Below, in pieces: positions 25,793-33,880 of a DNA stretch of 64,000 nt. The first letter of the stretch is position 1. The number at the start of each line of letters is the position of its first letter. The notes beneath the pieces were generated by a model. That model made no database searches. It was not told the origin of the DNA and saw only the letters and a program-made list of their open reading frames with translations. Source of the stretch: Actinobacteria bacterium HGW-Actinobacteria-2 (GTDB lineage: Bacteria > Actinomycetota > Actinomycetes > Propionibacteriales > Propionibacteriaceae); assembly GCA_002841335.1 (NCBI GenBank), contig PHEY01000002.1, forward strand, positions 372,001-436,000, read 5' to 3'. The position numbers and the translations under genes are program-made.

Positions 25793-26892
25793 CCAGAATC
25801 GTCGAAGTAGCGACCGCGCGTTTGATCCGTCCGCTGCACACCCCTTTCGTTACGGCGCTGCGCCGCACCGATCACGTCCTCAGCGTGGCCGTGCGGGTCA
25901 CTGACGCAGACGGGACGACCGGCTACGGCGAGGCGCCACAAATCTGGCGGGTCACCGGTGAGTCGATGGTGGGCATCGAGGAGTGCGTCCAGGGGCCGCT
26001 GGCCACCGCACTGCTGGGACGCGCCGTGGACGACGAGCAGGCACCGTTGGTGCATCGCTGGCTGGCCGGGGCGGTAGCGGCCAACACCGGGGCGCGGGCG
26101 GCCACCGAGGTCGCGGTGCTGGACCTGTTGGCCCGACGGGCCGGACGAACTCTGGCGGCCTCGGTGGGTGGAACCGCGGACGAACTGGGCTGTGACCTGA
26201 CCATCGCCGCCCAGGTGGACGACCCGTCCGCAGAGTTGCTCGCGCCAGGCTTCACCACCGCGAAGGTGAAGGTGGGCCTGGACCCTGCCGATGTGCAACG
26301 GGTGATTCGCATCCAGGAGCAGTCCGGCGAGGGTGTCCGGATCCGCATCGACGCCAACCAGGCCTGGGACGTCTCGACCACCGTGGCCGCGGTCGACGCC
26401 TGGCAAGCCGCAGGAGTAGCGCTGGACCTGATCGAGCAGCCGCTGCCGGCCCATGACCTGGCCGGGCACGCCGAGCTGCGTCGTCGCCTCAGCGTCCCGG
26501 TGATGCTGGACGAGTCGGTGTTCAGCGTCCACGACCTGCGTCGCGCGATCGAGGCCGAGGCCGCCGATCTGGTGAACATCAAGCTGGCCAAATGCGGTGG
26601 GATCTACGCGGCCCTGGAGATCGCCCGTGAAGCCCGCAAGGCCGAGCTGGGGGTGATGGTGGGCTCGATGATGGAGTCCGAGCTCGGACTGGCGGCTGCC
26701 GCTGCGGTGAGTGCCGCGGTAGCCCCCGACCAGACCCACGACCTGGACGCGGCGTGGTGGTCGATCGATCCCAGCGATCTCGGCACCCCGTATCGCGATG
26801 GTCGGTTCGTGATCTCTCCGACTCCTGGCCTGACTCGGGCGGTGGAACGGATCAGCGAGTCGCTCGGCCCCTGGCGGGTTGCCACCGGCTGA
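25789..26892 (+). CDS. Dipeptide epimerase (enolase superfamily, L-Ala-D/L-Glu type)
   Basis: 367 residues. Enolase-superfamily features are present: TTAKVKVGL (KxK catalytic lysine), RIDANQAW (first metal Asp), LIEQPLP (metal Glu), VMLDESV (metal Asp) and NIKLAKCGG (second catalytic Lys). This KxK/NIKxxKxGG set is that of the muconate-lactonising subgroup that includes L-Ala-D/L-Glu epimerase, which converts L-Ala-D-Glu from murein turnover to L-Ala-L-Glu. ATG 25789 overlaps the hydrolase stop (ATGA). The operon context (peptide import, peptide hydrolysis) supports that role; other dipeptides remain possible. Confidence 0.8.
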   Translation: MTRIVEVATARLIRPLHTPFVTALRRTDHVLSVAVRVTDADGTTGYGEAPQIWRVTGESMVGIEECVQGPLATALLGRAVDDEQAPLVHRWLAGAVAANTGARAATEVAVLDLLARRAGRTLAASVGGTADELGCDLTIAAQVDDPSAELLAPGFTTAKVKVGLDPADVQRVIRIQEQSGEGVRIRIDANQAWDVSTTVAAVDAWQAAGVALDLIEQPLPAHDLAGHAELRRRLSVPVMLDESVFSVHDLRRAIEAEAADLVNIKLAKCGGIYAALEIAREARKAELGVMVGSMMESELGLAAAAAVSAAVAPDQTHDLDAAWWSIDPSDLGTPYRDGRFVISPTPGLTRAVERISESLGPWRVATG

Positions 26893-27000
26893 GCGGAGCC
26901 GTCCCCGGGTGACCATTTGAGGCGAAAGGCCCTGTTGGCAACGCTTCGGGCAGTCTAGGGTGCTGATGAGTGCTTCAACGGGCTCGCGCCAGGAGGAGAC

Positions 27001-27732
27001 ATGGCCACTCACGACGATTCTTCGCGCGCTGAAGCGCCTGAAGGAGACACACCCCCCGCCGACACCGTGTGGCGATCCGAAACCAGCCGGTACTTTCGCC
27101 GTCCTGGCGGTTGGTGGTGGGCTGCCCTGCTCGGCGTGCCGCTCACGTTGGCCCTGGTCAGTGCTGGTCTTGCCGCCCCCGCCGCTCCGCTGATCGCCCC
27201 ACCCACCACGTCGGCAACACCGGTGGCCTCCCCGCCGGGGGCTCCCCCGGCCACCCCCGGGCCGTCGGTCACGCCCGACACCGTGCCGTCGCCTACCCCG
27301 TCCACGCCGGCGCCGGCAGCCACCCCGCCCGAGTCAGCCACGTCGACCACTCCCGCCAGCCCGCCGCCGCCCTGCGACACAGTGGCGGCGAAGGTGAAGA
27401 AGGTCGCCGGCACGGGCCAGATCCGGTTCGGCTACAAGTCCCAGAAACCCACCAAGAAGGGCCTGGCCGCCATCGCCGCAGCGGCCACGTTACTCAAGGC
27501 ATGCCCAACGGTGGCCGTCACCATCCGCGGCTTCGCTGATCTCACCGGGCCGGCGAAAGTGAACAAGAAGATTTCGGTCAAGCGCGCTTCGACCGTCCGC
27601 TCGCGACTGCGGGCGCTCGGAGTGACCAACGCCCTGACCGTCACCGGCCTCGGGGACAAGCACTCCGTAGCCAAAAACTCCTCCGCCAAAGGACGCGCAG
27701 CTAATCGCCGCGCCGAAATCGTCATCCCCTAG
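27001..27732 (+). CDS. arfA: ArfA-like OmpA-domain protein
   Basis: 243 residues. A short cytosolic N-terminus, one membrane helix (WWWAALLGVPLTLALVSAGL), a ~65-residue Pro/Thr/Ser/Ala-rich linker and a C-terminal OmpA-like peptidoglycan-binding domain (AVTIRGFADLTGPAK, LSVKRAS-like, GRAANRRAEIVIP). It lacks the BON-like domain of mycobacterial OmpATb, so the name rests on the gene order ArfA, small ArfB, ArfC. GGAGGAGAC precedes ATG 27001. In mycobacteria this operon is tied to ammonia release at acid pH; a wall-anchoring role is all that sequence supports here. Confidence 0.7.
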   Translation: MATHDDSSRAEAPEGDTPPADTVWRSETSRYFRRPGGWWWAALLGVPLTLALVSAGLAAPAAPLIAPPTTSATPVASPPGAPPATPGPSVTPDTVPSPTPSTPAPAATPPESATSTTPASPPPPCDTVAAKVKKVAGTGQIRFGYKSQKPTKKGLAAIAAAATLLKACPTVAVTIRGFADLTGPAKVNKKISVKRASTVRSRLRALGVTNALTVTGLGDKHSVAKNSSAKGRAANRRAEIVIP

Positions 27733-27741
27733 GGAGCCCCA

Positions 27742-27894
27742 ATGCAGTTCCTGATCGATTTCCTGATCTACCTCGCAGTCTTCGCCCTCGGCGCGGGTCT
27801 CACCTGGCTCGTCGTCGGCAGGGTCTTCCCGCTCCGCACCGCCGAGGACGCCGAGTCGGCCTTCGACGTCGAGCCCGAGGGGAGCCGACCATGA
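27742..27894 (+). CDS. arfB: ArfB-like 50-residue single-helix membrane protein
   Basis: A 50-codon gene: MQFLIDFLIYLAVFALGAG starts a single membrane helix ending near VGRVFPLR, followed by an acidic tail (AEDAESAFDVEPEGSRP). GGGAGCCCC lies before ATG 27742, and the TGA overlaps the ATG of the next gene (ATGA). Its size and place between an OmpA-domain gene and an ArfC-like gene match mycobacterial ArfB, which is also 50 residues (from memory). Confidence 0.75.
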   Translation: MQFLIDFLIYLAVFALGAGLTWLVVGRVFPLRTAEDAESAFDVEPEGSRP

Positions 27895-28676
27895 ACGACC
27901 TCAACTGGCTGCTCCTCCTGGTCGCCTTCCTCGCCGGAGTGATCTTCACCCTGATGTGGTCACTGCGGGCGGTCACCCGCAAGGTCGCCGCCGAGCAAGC
28001 CGCAAGCGAACCCGAGGCCGTCGCGACCGAGACTGAACCGGAGACCAAGCCGGAGCCGGAGACCACGGAGGCCGCTCTGACTACGGTCACGGTCGGGGCC
28101 GCCACCGAAGCGGGCAGCTCCACCGAGGACGCAGAGGTCATCTCGTGGTGGGATCGCGCCTTCGTGGCCAACCGGCCCGCACCGGCGATCTCTCCGACCG
28201 AGAGCGAACCCGGCATCGAGCGCAACTACCGGGGCACCGCGAACCGCGATCTCCTTGGCCCGGCCGGCGAACGGATCAAGGGCAGCCGGGAGTCGATGCT
28301 GTATCACACCATCGCCAGCCCCTACTACGGCCGCACGGACGCCGAGGAGTGGTTCGCCACCGAAGCGGACGCCGAAGCGGCCGGGTTCACTCGCTGGGAC
28401 CGCCGCAAGTCCATGGCTGCGGCCACCGGCACTCCGGGGGCCGACGCATCGTCGATGCGTCGTTCGGCCGCTAACCCCTCGCACCGCAACGGCGCCGGAC
28501 GCCGCGGCAAATCCTCGAAGGCGACCATCAAGGGCAATCGCGGGTCGATGCTCTATCACACCGTCGACAGCCCGTACTACGGCCGCACCAAGGCCGAGGA
28601 GTGGTTCGCCACCGAAGCGGACGCGGTCGCTGCCGGCTACCGACGCTGGGATCACAAGCGAGCCCAGCGCGGCTGA
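27891..28676 (+). CDS. arfC: ArfC-like membrane protein with two sunset-type repeats
   Basis: 261 residues. One N-terminal helix (WLLLLVAFLAGVIFTLMW), an acidic Glu/Thr linker, then two copies of a ~45-residue module: IKGSRESMLYHT...PYYGRTDAEEWFATEADAEAAGFTRWD (~125-165) and IKGNRGSMLYHT...PYYGRTKAEEWFATEADAVAAGYRRWD (~212-255), joined by a basic Ser/Arg-rich linker. This motif matches what I recall as the sunset domain of ArfC variants. Start overlaps arfB. It ends 3 bp from the convergent coiled-coil gene. Confidence 0.75.
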   Translation: MNDLNWLLLLVAFLAGVIFTLMWSLRAVTRKVAAEQAASEPEAVATETEPETKPEPETTEAALTTVTVGAATEAGSSTEDAEVISWWDRAFVANRPAPAISPTESEPGIERNYRGTANRDLLGPAGERIKGSRESMLYHTIASPYYGRTDAEEWFATEADAEAAGFTRWDRRKSMAAATGTPGADASSMRRSAANPSHRNGAGRRGKSSKATIKGNRGSMLYHTVDSPYYGRTKAEEWFATEADAVAAGYRRWDHKRAQRG

Positions 28677-28679
28677 GCC

Positions 28680-29843
28680 TCACTGGACCGGCGCAGGCTC
28701 CTCGATGTCGGCTTCGGCCTCGTCGTCGACGTCGACCTCGTCGGTGACGTCAGCGATCTGATCGGCATCGTCGGAGTCATCGGCATCCTCGGCCTCATCG
28801 ACCACGACCTCGTCCGCAGGCGCGTCCTCGAACGCGGCGGTGGACAGCTCGGTCGGCTCATCGGCAGCCGCGTCGTCGCCGATCACGTCCAGCAGCGGCC
28901 CGGCCCCCAGCGCGGCGATCATCTGGCGCACGTTGGTCAGCTGCGCAGTGACGGCCTCCCGGCGAGCGGTGGCAGCCAGCAGTTCACGCTCGGACTCCTT
29001 GCGGATCCGTTCGGCGGCCAGCCGGGCGTCGTCCACGCGCTCAGCGGCCTCTTCGCGGGCCGACTTCAGGATCGCATCGGCGTTCTCCCGAGCCTCGGCG
29101 AGCATCCGATCAGACTCGGCCAGCATCACGGCATGCCGCTGCTCGGCTGAGGTCAGCGCCTGCTCGTAGGCCTCCATCTGCTTGGCGAAGTCGACTGCCG
29201 AAGCGTCCCGGCGTCCGGCCAGGGTCTTCTCGAACTCGGCTGCGGCGCTGGCGGCCCGGGCGCGCTGACGCTCGAAGATCGCCTCGGCTTCCTCGCGGCG
29301 AGTGGTGGCCTCGCGGTTGGCATAGTCGAGCACTTCGTCGGCCTTGCGGTTGGCCGCCTCGACCACGCGCGCGGCCTCGGTGTTGGCCTTGTCCAGGACG
29401 TCGGCGGCTTCTTCGTCGGCGCTGGACTTCACGTAGGCGGCGTAGGCGTCCGCGTCGCTCCGAGTGGTCTCGGCATCGGCAGCCGCCTGCTTGCGGAGGT
29501 CGGCAGACTCGTCCTCGGCCAGACGAAGGATCTTCGCTGCGCGCTCGGTGATGTCGGCCGCGCTCGGGGCGGCGGCGGTGTCCAGCGATTCGGAAAGCTC
29601 CTGGATCTTGGCCTGGTCGGCACGGCTCTGCTCGCTCAGGGCGGCCAGCTGACGGCGCAGGTTCTCGTTGTCGGCGGAGGTTTCGGCCGCGTCCGCTTTG
29701 GCCTGCTCAGCGGCCGCCTTGGCCTGTTCAGCGGCGGCCTTGGCCTCGTCGGCGGACGCCCGCAACTGCTGCAACGCGCGCTCGACCTCGGTGGGTTCGT
29801 AGCCGCGCATCACCGTGCGGAACTCATGACTGGACTGCGTCAC
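28680..29843 (-). CDS. DivIVA-like coiled-coil protein
   Basis: 387 residues from GTG 29843 (AGAGGAAG upstream). The N-terminus FRTVMRGYEPTEVERALQQL resembles the membrane-binding DivIVA/GpsB domain. Residues ~30-310 are an almost unbroken Ala/Glu/Arg coiled coil, and the last ~70 form a very acidic tail rich in Asp/Glu/Val. DivIVA proteins mark poles and septa and guide cell-wall growth in actinobacteria. Its start overlaps the end of the second coiled-coil gene by 20 bp, so the two are translated from one message. Confidence 0.75.
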   Translation of the reverse strand: MTQSSHEFRTVMRGYEPTEVERALQQLRASADEAKAAAEQAKAAAEQAKADAAETSADNENLRRQLAALSEQSRADQAKIQELSESLDTAAAPSAADITERAAKILRLAEDESADLRKQAAADAETTRSDADAYAAYVKSSADEEAADVLDKANTEAARVVEAANRKADEVLDYANREATTRREEAEAIFERQRARAASAAAEFEKTLAGRRDASAVDFAKQMEAYEQALTSAEQRHAVMLAESDRMLAEARENADAILKSAREEAAERVDDARLAAERIRKESERELLAATARREAVTAQLTNVRQMIAALGAGPLLDVIGDDAAADEPTELSTAAFEDAPADEVVVDEAEDADDSDDADQIADVTDEVDVDDEAEADIEEPAPVQ

Positions 29844-31251
29844 GTTGTGCTTCCTCTCGCTTCTTACCTTGCTCGATCTGAGCTGCTCCTGGCACCGACA
29901 GGGCATCGATTACCCCGGACAAGCGGCCCAGTTGCTCGTTGATGTCGTCCCGCCGCCGGGCCAGCGCCTCTACTTCGGCCCGCGCCCGTTCGGTGGCCTC
30001 GCGGGTCTGCTCGCGGGTCTTCTCCGCCTCGACACGCGCCTGCCGCAGTGCCTCGGCTGCCTGGGCTCGGGTGGTCTTGGCCTGTTCGTGGGCATCGCGC
30101 TGCATCGCCTCGATCGCGGCCACCGTCCGCTCCCGGATCAGCCGGGCGCCGTTCTCGGCTTCGGCCACGCGCATCCGGGCACTCTCCAACTGGGCCGCGG
30201 TGGTCTGATCGGCCTGATCGCGCAGGCTGCGCGCTTCGGCTTCGGCCTCGGCCAGGTGGCGGGCCGCGTCGGCCTTGGTGTCGGCCATCAGCTGCTCGGC
30301 CTTGGATCGGATGTCGGCGGCCGCCAGCTCGGCCTGGCCCACCAGTTCCCGGGCCTGCAGGTCGGCGGCCGCGGCCAGTGCGGCCAGCTGGGCTTCGGCC
30401 TCTTCCCGCTGCTGAGCCAGGGCGTCGTTGTGAGCGCTGCGCAGTTCCGACAGTTCCGATTCGGTGGACGCCCGCAGGTCGGCCATCGACTGCTGGGTCC
30501 AGGCCAGGTGCGAGGCGGCCTCGACATACTGCGCCTCCGCGCGAGCCCTGGTTTCGCTGGCCAGCGCGTCCCGCTCCTGGGCGGCCTGCTCGGCCGCCGC
30601 CCGGAGCTGCTGCCGCGCCTGCTCCTGCTCGGCCTGCAGCTCATCGCGCAGCCGGGCGCAGTCGCGGTCGAAGGTCTCTCGCTGCTGCTGGATGACCGCA
30701 TCGGAGGTGGCCCGCAACGCGGCGGCATCGGCGCTGGCCCGCTCGACCAGTCGGACGGCCTCGGCCTCGGCGGCAGCGCGTTGAGTTTCGGCTTCGGCCT
30801 GCACCACTGCCGCTGCTGCCGCTGCGGCTTCGGTGATGTTCTTCGCCTCGGCGTTGGCCGCGGCCAGGCGGGCCTCGGCATCCCTGCGCGCCTCAGCGCG
30901 GACCTGCTCGGCGGCCGCGGTCGTCCGCTCAGTGAGGGCGGCGGCGTTCTGGTCGGCTGAGGCAGCCAGCAGGCTGGCCTGCGCGGCCGCGTCCTCCAAC
31001 AGCGCCGCAGCGTCGGCACGGGCGCTCTCCAAGATGGTGGCTGCCTGGCCCAGCGCGGCTTCAGCTGCGGCCTTCGCCTGACGTGCCTGCTCGGTCCAGC
31101 GTTGGCTGAGTTCTTGCTGCTGTGCGGCTTCCTCGCGAGCGGCGTGCGAACGCGCTTCGGCTTCAGCCACCAATCGGTCGGCCAATGCCTGCGCCTGCGC
31201 GATCAACAGCGAGGAACGCTCAGCGGCGCGATCACCCACTTCGGGACCCAT
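29824..31251 (-). CDS. Long alanine-rich coiled-coil protein
   Basis: 475 residues from ATG 31251 (GGAG 11 nt upstream; a GTG at 31266 is an alternative). Virtually the whole protein is heptad-like Ala/Glu/Gln/Arg sequence with few hydrophobic clusters and no signal, membrane helix or enzyme motif. It precedes and overlaps the DivIVA-like gene. Such pairs recall the Scy/FilP coiled-coil proteins next to each other in Streptomyces, which organise polar growth; the resemblance is in arrangement and composition, and homology is not shown. Confidence 0.7.
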   Translation of the reverse strand: MGPEVGDRAAERSSLLIAQAQALADRLVAEAEARSHAAREEAAQQQELSQRWTEQARQAKAAAEAALGQAATILESARADAAALLEDAAAQASLLAASADQNAAALTERTTAAAEQVRAEARRDAEARLAAANAEAKNITEAAAAAAAVVQAEAETQRAAAEAEAVRLVERASADAAALRATSDAVIQQQRETFDRDCARLRDELQAEQEQARQQLRAAAEQAAQERDALASETRARAEAQYVEAASHLAWTQQSMADLRASTESELSELRSAHNDALAQQREEAEAQLAALAAAADLQARELVGQAELAAADIRSKAEQLMADTKADAARHLAEAEAEARSLRDQADQTTAAQLESARMRVAEAENGARLIRERTVAAIEAMQRDAHEQAKTTRAQAAEALRQARVEAEKTREQTREATERARAEVEALARRRDDINEQLGRLSGVIDALSVPGAAQIEQGKKREEAQRDAVQS

Positions 31252-31646
31252 TGAGGTGTTCTCCACGTGTGTTGCGGTTCTTCGGAGGGAAAGCCGACAC
31301 CAACCGGCTCGCCAAGCGCATCGCTGACGTTCGATCCCCCAACGACAGCGAGTTCTTGGAGCAGCACGGACGAGCGTGGAACCGTCAACCGGCAATCCGG
31401 GGGGCGGTCACCCTCACGTCCAATCCTGCTCAGGCGAGGCCGAGGGTGAGGCCGGGCTTTCCGAATAGTCATACTAGCCGGGCCCTCGCGTCCCTAGAAA
31501 CCCTCTCGAACTAGGCAAAACACTGAAGACTTCGAGATCAGTGTTCACTGAACCCGCGGCGGTGGCTCTTCGCATCGGCCCACGGTCGAGGTGCGGCAAA
31601 AGGGAGTTGAGGCGAGAAGACCGGCACCGCCGGGAGGAGCCGATAC
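31252..31646. other. Intergenic region (395 bp) between coiled-coil operon and tRNA
   Basis: No gene is evident. It should hold the coiled-coil operon promoter: on the minus strand TAGTAT (complement of 31471-31476) is a candidate -10, implying a ~210-nt leader. Two hairpins serve the tRNA side: CCGGCGGTGCCGG followed by TCTTCT (complement of 31614-31633), and the 8-bp stem at 31519-31545. Confidence 0.35.
31519..31545 (-). terminator. 8-bp hairpin followed by T-run, downstream of tRNA-Gly
   Basis: AACACTGA and TCAGTGTT are exact inverted arms around an 11-nt loop. On the minus strand the stem runs into TTTTGCC, so it fits an intrinsic terminator ~100 bp beyond the tRNA 3' end. Confidence 0.45.
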
Positions 31647-31720
31647 TGGAGCGGATGACGGGAATCGAACCCGCACTGTCAGCTTGGGAAGCTGATGTTC
31701 TGCCATTGAACTACATCCGC
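31647..31720 (-). tRNA. tRNA-Gly (anticodon CCC)
   Basis: The minus strand folds as a full cloverleaf: acceptor GCGGATG/CATCCGC, D-arm GTTC...GAAC, anticodon stem TCAGC/GCTGA with loop TTCCCAA (anticodon CCC, reading GGG), a 4-nt variable loop, T-arm GCGGG/CCCGT with loop TTCGATT, discriminator T, and an encoded CCA (complement of 31647-31649). A perfect 7-bp hairpin (31723-31742, GCGCCAG/CTGGCGC) lies 2 nt upstream of the 5' end and may help leader processing. Confidence 0.95.
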
Positions 31721-31838
31721 AGGCGCCAGAACCTGCTGGCGCGAGCTGAAGTCTAGCCCGTGGCGCGCGGCGCTCGCACACCGAGCAAGCCGCCACATTT
31801 GGCAAATCGGGACGAAAATCGGTCCGCGGGAGGTTGGG

Positions 31839-31868
31839 TCTGCCAAACTGCTGACTTGACAGGGCAGA
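31839..31868 (+). promoter_or_regulatory. Candidate luxR-gene promoter with inverted repeat
   Basis: TTGACA at 31856-31861 with a weak -10 (GACATA, 31879-31884, 17-bp spacer). TCTGCC (31839-31844) and GGCAGA (31863-31868) flank the -35 as exact inverted arms. A second small palindrome ATTTGGCAAAT is at 31797-31807. An autoregulatory operator is possible. Confidence 0.35.
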
Positions 31869-31906
31869 CTGTGTCCCAGACATACCGACAACGAGGAGGG
31901 GAGGTC

Positions 31907-32599
31907 ATGACCAGAGAAGAACGGGCCATTGCCATCCTGGACCTCATGAACCAGGCGCTTGCGGTCATCGACGACGGCGACGAAGCCGAACGCCTGGTGT
32001 GCCGCGTCCTCGGCAAGCTCAGCAAGGCCGACGCCGCCGCTCTGATCGGCCTGGACGCAGCCAGCCGCCCCGTCAGCCATGCCGCTTGGCCCAACGACCG
32101 TCTGTCCTCTGCGCTGGCCGATGTCGCCAGCCGCGGCACCCGGAAGTCGGAGAGCATCCTGCGCGGTGGGCAGCACCCCATCCTCGGCGAGGTCATTCTG
32201 ATCGGTGCCGAGCTGGACGACCAGCCCATCACCCGGGCCCGCGGACGCTTGCTGGTGTTGAGCCGCCGTGGCGGCTTCACTCCCGACGCCAAGGCCTTGC
32301 TGGCCGAGTCGGCCGCCTCCTTGACCTTTCTGCTGCCGCAGGCCGCTGATGCCTGCCATCGGGCCCGGCAGGTGCACAACGCGGCCGAAGCGGCTGCCGC
32401 ATTGAGTCTGACCCCGCGTGAGGTCGAGGTGCTGCGACTGCTGGCCGACGGCTTGCTGGCCCGCACCATCGCCACCCGCCTGGGTTTGTCGCCGCGGACG
32501 GTGCACAAGCACCTGAGCAACGTCTACACCAAGCTCGGCGTCCATGATCGCCTGGTCGCGGTGAGCATTGCTCGCGAGCACGGCCTGATCGCAGCCTGA
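31907..32599 (+). CDS. LuxR-family transcriptional regulator
   Basis: 230 residues from ATG 31907 with GAGGGGAGG upstream. Residues ~10-155 look like a GAF-type sensory domain (RGRLLVLSRRGGFTPDAKALL), and ~165-228 are a LuxR helix-turn-helix: LSLTPREVEVLRLLADG, TIATRLGLSPRTVHKHLSNV, YTKLGVHDRLVAV. There is no receiver Asp, so it is not a classical response regulator. The inducer is unknown. It stands alone, downstream of a divergent tRNA. Confidence 0.85.
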   Translation: MTREERAIAILDLMNQALAVIDDGDEAERLVCRVLGKLSKADAAALIGLDAASRPVSHAAWPNDRLSSALADVASRGTRKSESILRGGQHPILGEVILIGAELDDQPITRARGRLLVLSRRGGFTPDAKALLAESAASLTFLLPQAADACHRARQVHNAAEAAAALSLTPREVEVLRLLADGLLARTIATRLGLSPRTVHKHLSNVYTKLGVHDRLVAVSIAREHGLIAA

Positions 32600-32703
32600 T
32601 CTCCGACTCCTCCACCGCAACGGTTCCGGGCACCCCCTCAGGGTGCTCCCCCAAAAGCCCCCCGATCACGCCGCAGGCGGTTCCGCGCGCGCCGCGGAAG
32701 TCT

Positions 32704-32709
32704 TAGGTT
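32704..32709 (+). promoter_or_regulatory. -10 hexamer of a probable leaderless gene (DUF1707 protein)
   Basis: TAGGTT, then 7 nt, then ATG 32717. No Shine-Dalgarno sequence is present. Confidence 0.4.
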
Positions 32710-32716
32710 CGTCGGT

Positions 32717-33379
32717 ATGAGCAATCTTGAACCCACCGACGTCGGCCCCGCAGCCGGCGGCGACCGCGCCGTCGCGGAAGCCGATCGGCAGCATGTGATC
32801 ACCCTGCTCACCGCCGCGCACGCCGAGGGGCGCCTCACCACCGACGAACGCGACCGCCGCCTGTCCGAGGCTCGCGGCGCGCTGGTCTTCGACGATCTCG
32901 TCCCGCTGACTCGCGACCTGGTCACCACCCGGTCCAGCTCCGTGCAGTACGCGCAAGGCAGCACCGAGGAGAGCGAACAGATCGTGGCCATCTTCGGCGG
33001 CGCGGAACGCAGCGATCATTGGCAGGTCCGCCCCCGAACGTTCGTCACCACGATCTTCGGCGGCGCCGAGCTCGATCTCTCCCAGGCGGTGTTCCCGTCG
33101 ACCGAAATCACCATGGAGGTGTTCTGCCTGTTCGGTGGTGTCGAGTTGAAGGTGCCCGAGGGCGCCACCGTGGACAACCAGCTGATCGCCGTCTTCGGTG
33201 GCGTCGATCGCAAGGTGGGTCCCCCGATTCCCGGGGCCCCGCGGATCGTCATCAAGGGCTTCGCGGGCTTCGGCGGAGTCGAGATCCGCAACCCCAAAAC
33301 CGGCCGTCGTCGCAGGAATCGGTCACAGCGTGAGCGGTACGACGACGACAGTGGACGAGAAGACCGCTCGTACGGCTAA
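32717..33379 (+). CDS. DUF1707 SHOCT-like protein with LiaF-type C-terminal domain
   Basis: 220 residues. Residues ~20-65 (ADRQHVITLLTAAHAEGRLT and ERDRRLSEARGA) match the DUF1707/SHOCT-like domain. The second half is built of FGG-containing beta strands (IFGGAERSDHW, IFGGAELDLS, LFGGVELKVP, VFGGVDRKV, FGGVEIRNP), as in the cell-wall-active-antibiotics-response (LiaF C-terminal) domain. No membrane helix is evident; the tail is basic. These proteins are usually linked to envelope stress, but the function is not established. It is followed closely by two PH-domain membrane proteins. Confidence 0.8.
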   Translation: MSNLEPTDVGPAAGGDRAVAEADRQHVITLLTAAHAEGRLTTDERDRRLSEARGALVFDDLVPLTRDLVTTRSSSVQYAQGSTEESEQIVAIFGGAERSDHWQVRPRTFVTTIFGGAELDLSQAVFPSTEITMEVFCLFGGVELKVPEGATVDNQLIAVFGGVDRKVGPPIPGAPRIVIKGFAGFGGVEIRNPKTGRRRRNRSQRERYDDDSGREDRSYG

Positions 33380-33382
33380 TCT
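33377..33382 (+). promoter_or_regulatory. -10 hexamer of a probable leaderless gene (PH-domain protein)
   Basis: TAATCT, then 6 nt, then ATG 33389. The hexamer overlaps the stop of the preceding gene and no Shine-Dalgarno sequence is present. Confidence 0.4.
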
Positions 33383-33388
33383 GCCCTC

Positions 33389-33880
33389 ATGGAGACGCTG
33401 TTTCGTCCCGACGGCGACTGGCAACGTCTGCCAGCGATCGCTGTCACCGTCCATCGCGTCGAGTCACTGATCGCGAACTTCGTGGCCACGGCAGTGGTCG
33501 TCATCGGGGCTTGGTTCCTCTTCCGTGAGACGTCGTGGGTGGTCGTCGTTGCGGCCGTCGTCATGGTGGCCTGGACCACCTGGCGGGTGATCCGCGCCGG
33601 ACGTTGGGTACGCGCCTTCGCCTATCGCGAGGGTGAGCGCGATCTGCTGATCAGCAAGGGACTGTGGCTCGCCTCGCTCACTGCGGTTCCCTACGGACGG
33701 ATGCTCAGTGTCGAGGTGAACACCGGTCCGCTGGCGCGCCTATGGAAGCTCGCCGATGTGGAGCTGGTCACCGCCAGCCCGCGCTCGAACGCACGCATCC
33801 CCAGCCTGCCCGCCGCGGACGCCGCCCGACTCCGCGACCAACTGATCGCCCTCGGCGAGGAACAGGCGCTCCCGCTGTGA
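33389..33880 (+). CDS. Bacterial PH-domain (bPH2, YdbS-like) membrane protein
   Basis: 163 residues. Two adjacent membrane helices (~25-65) are followed by a bPH2 domain: ERDLLISKGLWLASLTAVPYGRMLSVEV-type strands, GPLARLWKLADVELVTA, and a final helix AARLRDQLIAL. It corresponds to the YdbS half of the ydbST pair. Its TGA overlaps the GTG of the larger PH protein, so the two are coupled and likely form one membrane complex; in Bacillus, YdbST is reported to matter for antimicrobial resistance, with no defined biochemistry. Confidence 0.8.
   Translation: METLFRPDGDWQRLPAIAVTVHRVESLIANFVATAVVVIGAWFLFRETSWVVVVAAVVMVAWTTWRVIRAGRWVRAFAYREGERDLLISKGLWLASLTAVPYGRMLSVEVNTGPLARLWKLADVELVTASPRSNARIPSLPAADAARLRDQLIALGEEQALPL

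Noticed and set aside
31122-31514. Plus-strand frame of 130 codons entering the gap before the tRNA
   Set aside because: Half of it is antisense to the coiled-coil gene and the rest lacks a ribosome-binding site or motif.
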